Assembly: GCA_944380695.1 (NCBI GenBank) | Contig: CALWII010000049.1 | Span: forward strand, 1-13,662 | From: an uncultured Clostridia bacterium | Lineage (GTDB): Bacteria > Bacillota > Clostridia > Christensenellales > UBA1242 | Reading direction: 5' to 3' | Length of the DNA stretch: 13,662 bases | Part shown: positions 12,211 to 13,662 of the stretch, piece after piece | How the letters are laid out: each line of letters opens with the position of its first letter | How positions within the stretch are numbered: position 1 is the stretch's first letter | Program-made: the position numbers and the translations under genes | Notes under the pieces: model-generated | Database searches by the model: none | What the model saw: only the letters and a program-made list of their open reading frames with translations | Told to the model about the DNA's origin: nothing

Positions 12211-13011
12211 ATGCAAAAAATAAACATTGTTTTTCAAACATTTTTTAGATTAGTGCTTATATTCTTTATATGCTTTATTTGGATAAGATATTTTATAAGT
12301 TCACTTTGGATTTCCGTTTTGATTACGGGATTATTGACTATAATAATTGATATAATAATAAAAATATTTTCTGCAAAAAAGCAAAGCAGTATTGTTTTAA
12401 AAAAAACGGAGCGAGAAAAAGCGGAAAATATGTTTTTTTCTTTAGCTATGGAAAATAATGGCTTAAACTTTTTCTTTACTCTTACATCTACGAGGCATAA
12501 CAGTAAAAAATATAACGATTTTATATTAATCTCTCACCCAGAAAGTACTATAATATTATACCCAAAAATTTGCTATTCTACTATTTCCACCGAAGATATT
12601 GTTTCAATAGTAAATTCTACCAGACATTTAAACCCTACAAAAATAGTCATACCTTGTTATTCGTTTTCAAAAGAAGCATCATCTTTTGCAAAAAATTTTG
12701 AAATAGAAATAATATTGCTCGACCAGTACGATACTTATCAAAAACTATACAAATGTTATAACTTTTATCCTGAAATCACTTTCAGTTATAAAAAAGACAA
12801 GCGATTGGCTATAAAGGACCTAGCGATGTTTTCATTGAACAAAACACGAGCAAAAGGATATTTTGTTACAGCTGTAATATTAATCTTTTCTTCGTTTTTT
12901 GTAAGGGCGAATTTATATTATTGCATTGTCGCATCAATATTAGTAATACTTGCGCTTATATCTATGTTCGACCCATTTTCAAAATATAACAAAAACAACG
13001 AATTGCTCTAA
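12211..13011 (+). CDS. Four-pass membrane protein with a possible degenerate Mrr-like nuclease fold
   Basis: The 266-residue product has two N-terminal membrane helices (about 11-29 and 33-52), a soluble domain of about 150 residues, and two C-terminal helices (about 215-231 and 234-253). Within the soluble part, residues 103-180 follow the strand order of Mrr-type restriction-endonuclease-like domains. The elements are DFILIS, then IILYPK, a helix, TKIVIPCYSFSKEASSFA and IEIILLDQYDTYQKL. The second half resembles the Mrr pattern of a strand, a Phe-(S/T)-x-x-A-x-x-F-A helix, a strand and D-x-x-x-L. The catalytic D...QxK is not intact: a lysine remains in YPK but the glutamine is tyrosine and no aspartate is obvious. 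No ribosome binding site precedes the ATG. It is divergent from rsfS, and its stop overlaps that of convergent yhbY by four bases. The fold call is tentative. Confidence 0.6.
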   Translation: MQKINIVFQTFFRLVLIFFICFIWIRYFISSLWISVLITGLLTIIIDIIIKIFSAKKQSSIVLKKTEREKAENMFFSLAMENNGLNFFFTLTSTRHNSKKYNDFILISHPESTIILYPKICYSTISTEDIVSIVNSTRHLNPTKIVIPCYSFSKEASSFAKNFEIEIILLDQYDTYQKLYKCYNFYPEITFSYKKDKRLAIKDLAMFSLNKTRAKGYFVTAVILIFSSFFVRANLYYCIVASILVILALISMFDPFSKYNKNNELL

Positions 13012-13301
13012 ATTTCTATGTTATGTTTTTTCTTTTTGGTTGATTTTTTATAAACAATTAAAATTGAACCAATAACCTGTATCGGTTCGGCACCGGTTTT
13101 ATTGCAAATGATATCCATCATTTCTTTTGGTTCTAATGGACAGGTTTTTAGTAGCTTGATTTTAATTAATTCCCGAGCCTCTAATAAAAGCTCAACAGCT
13201 TCAAAAGAGTTTTCATTCAGCCCGTCTTTACCAACCTGCATAACTGGTTCTAATGCGTTACCTAGTGCTCTTAGAGTTGCTCGTTGTTTTGAAGTTAACA
13301 T
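13008..13301 (-). CDS. yhbY: RNA-binding protein YhbY (CRM domain, ribosome assembly factor)
   Basis: A small cytosolic protein that associates with pre-50S particles. The 97-residue product is essentially one CRM domain. It begins LTSKQRATLRALGNALEPVMQVGK, and the conserved GKDG loop lies at 24-27. The basic strand IKIKLLKTC follows, then the helix PLEPKEMMDIICNKTGA and the terminal strand QVIGSILIVYK. A GGAGGG precedes the ATG. It ends in a lysine cluster, and its stop overlaps the stop of the converging membrane gene by four bases. It lies 40 bases downstream of a GNAT gene on the same strand and may be co-transcribed with it. Confidence 0.94.
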   Translation of the reverse strand: MLTSKQRATLRALGNALEPVMQVGKDGLNENSFEAVELLLEARELIKIKLLKTCPLEPKEMMDIICNKTGAEPIQVIGSILIVYKKSTKKKKHNIEI

Positions 13302-13341
13302 ATAAATTGCCCTCCTATCATAAAAATTCTTACTAAACAGG

Positions 13342-13662
13342 TTATTTCACATCAATCCAAAACCTTTTATATTGAGCTTTTTCTTTTTCATCAATAAAAG
13401 TTTTTTCATAAACCCCACCTGCTTTTTCTATGCTTCTAGCTGAAGCAAAATTGGTATCAAGACAACTGATTAATACTTTTTCTATACCAAATTTTTTTGC
13501 TTTTTTCACTCCAAGTTTTATCATTTTTGTTGAATAGCCTTTATTGCGCTCGCTTGGTCTAATAGCGCCTCCAAAATGCCCTGCAAAATCGGAAAGCTTT
13601 TCATTTAATCGTTCCCGAATTTGCAAAAATCCTAAAAGTTTACCGTCTGCCTTCCTTTTCAA
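13342..13662 (-). CDS. GNAT-family N-acetyltransferase, 5' end cut off by window edge
   Basis: The visible 106 or so C-terminal residues carry the GNAT core. The sequence GGAIRPSERNKGYSTKMI contains the acetyl-CoA-binding R/Q-x-x-G-x-G/A-type pyrophosphate loop (here RNKGYS), followed by the helix LGVKKAKKFGI. The strand VLISCLDTNFASARSIEKAGG then gives the motif B N-x-x-S region. The reading frame is open to the window edge and the TTG at the edge has no visible upstream context, so the true start lies outside. The acceptor substrate cannot be told. It reads toward yhbY. Confidence 0.85.
   Translation of the reverse strand: MKRKADGKLLGFLQIRERLNEKLSDFAGHFGGAIRPSERNKGYSTKMIKLGVKKAKKFGIEKVLISCLDTNFASARSIEKAGGVYEKTFIDEKEKAQYKRFWIDVK

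Noticed and set aside
1..13662. Mobile element, prophage or CRISPR array
   Set aside because: No transposase, integrase, inverted-repeat pair or regularly spaced repeat was found; the only tandem repeat is the short coding one at 1937-1972.

Overview
This AT-rich window (visibly well below 40% GC) carries ordinary bacterial chromosome. Strong AGGAGG-type ribosome binding sites, TTGACA/TATAAT promoters, compact U-tailed terminators, a diaminopimelate epimerase and the ywlE-rpiB pairing all point to a low-GC Firmicute. An uncultured gut-type Clostridia or Christensenellales-like lineage is my best guess, but the sequence does not fix the taxon. I see no phage, transposon, CRISPR array or defence island.

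Left end (1-1311): the 5' part of a tRNA-Ile(GAT) and dapF on the minus strand, then a stand-alone tRNA-Leu on the plus strand with its own consensus promoter and terminator. Its anticodon folds as AAG, which is uncommon in bacteria. Middle-left (1409-5136): a plus-strand two-gene unit of unknown membrane proteins, the second with a SHOCT-like tail. It converges on a minus-strand group holding an AlkD-like DNA-alkylation repair protein and two paralogous WG-repeat-like proteins. Centre (5110-8362): the protein-quality-control operon tig-clpP-clpX, with a good promoter and terminator.

Right (8412-11733): a tightly packed minus-strand operon ywlE - rpiB - GT2-like membrane protein - gap - two small membrane proteins, with overlapping or nearly touching genes. 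It joins a probable protein-arginine phosphatase to central carbon enzymes. Far right (11756-13662): rsfS (ribosome silencing factor), a divergent unknown membrane protein that may hold a degenerate Mrr-like fold, yhbY (ribosome assembly) and a truncated GNAT acetyltransferase.

Functionally the window mixes ribosome-associated and proteostasis factors (tig, clpP, clpX, rsfS, yhbY), glycolysis and pentose phosphate metabolism (gap, rpiB), cell-wall/lysine synthesis (dapF) and several lineage-type unknowns. The most unusual signals are the AAG leucine tRNA, a possibly leaderless ywlE operon set directly behind a terminator, terminators embedded in or touching stop codons, the degenerate glycosyltransferase-like gene inside the gap operon, and the Mrr-like membrane protein. 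I did not find a clear new multi-gene system.
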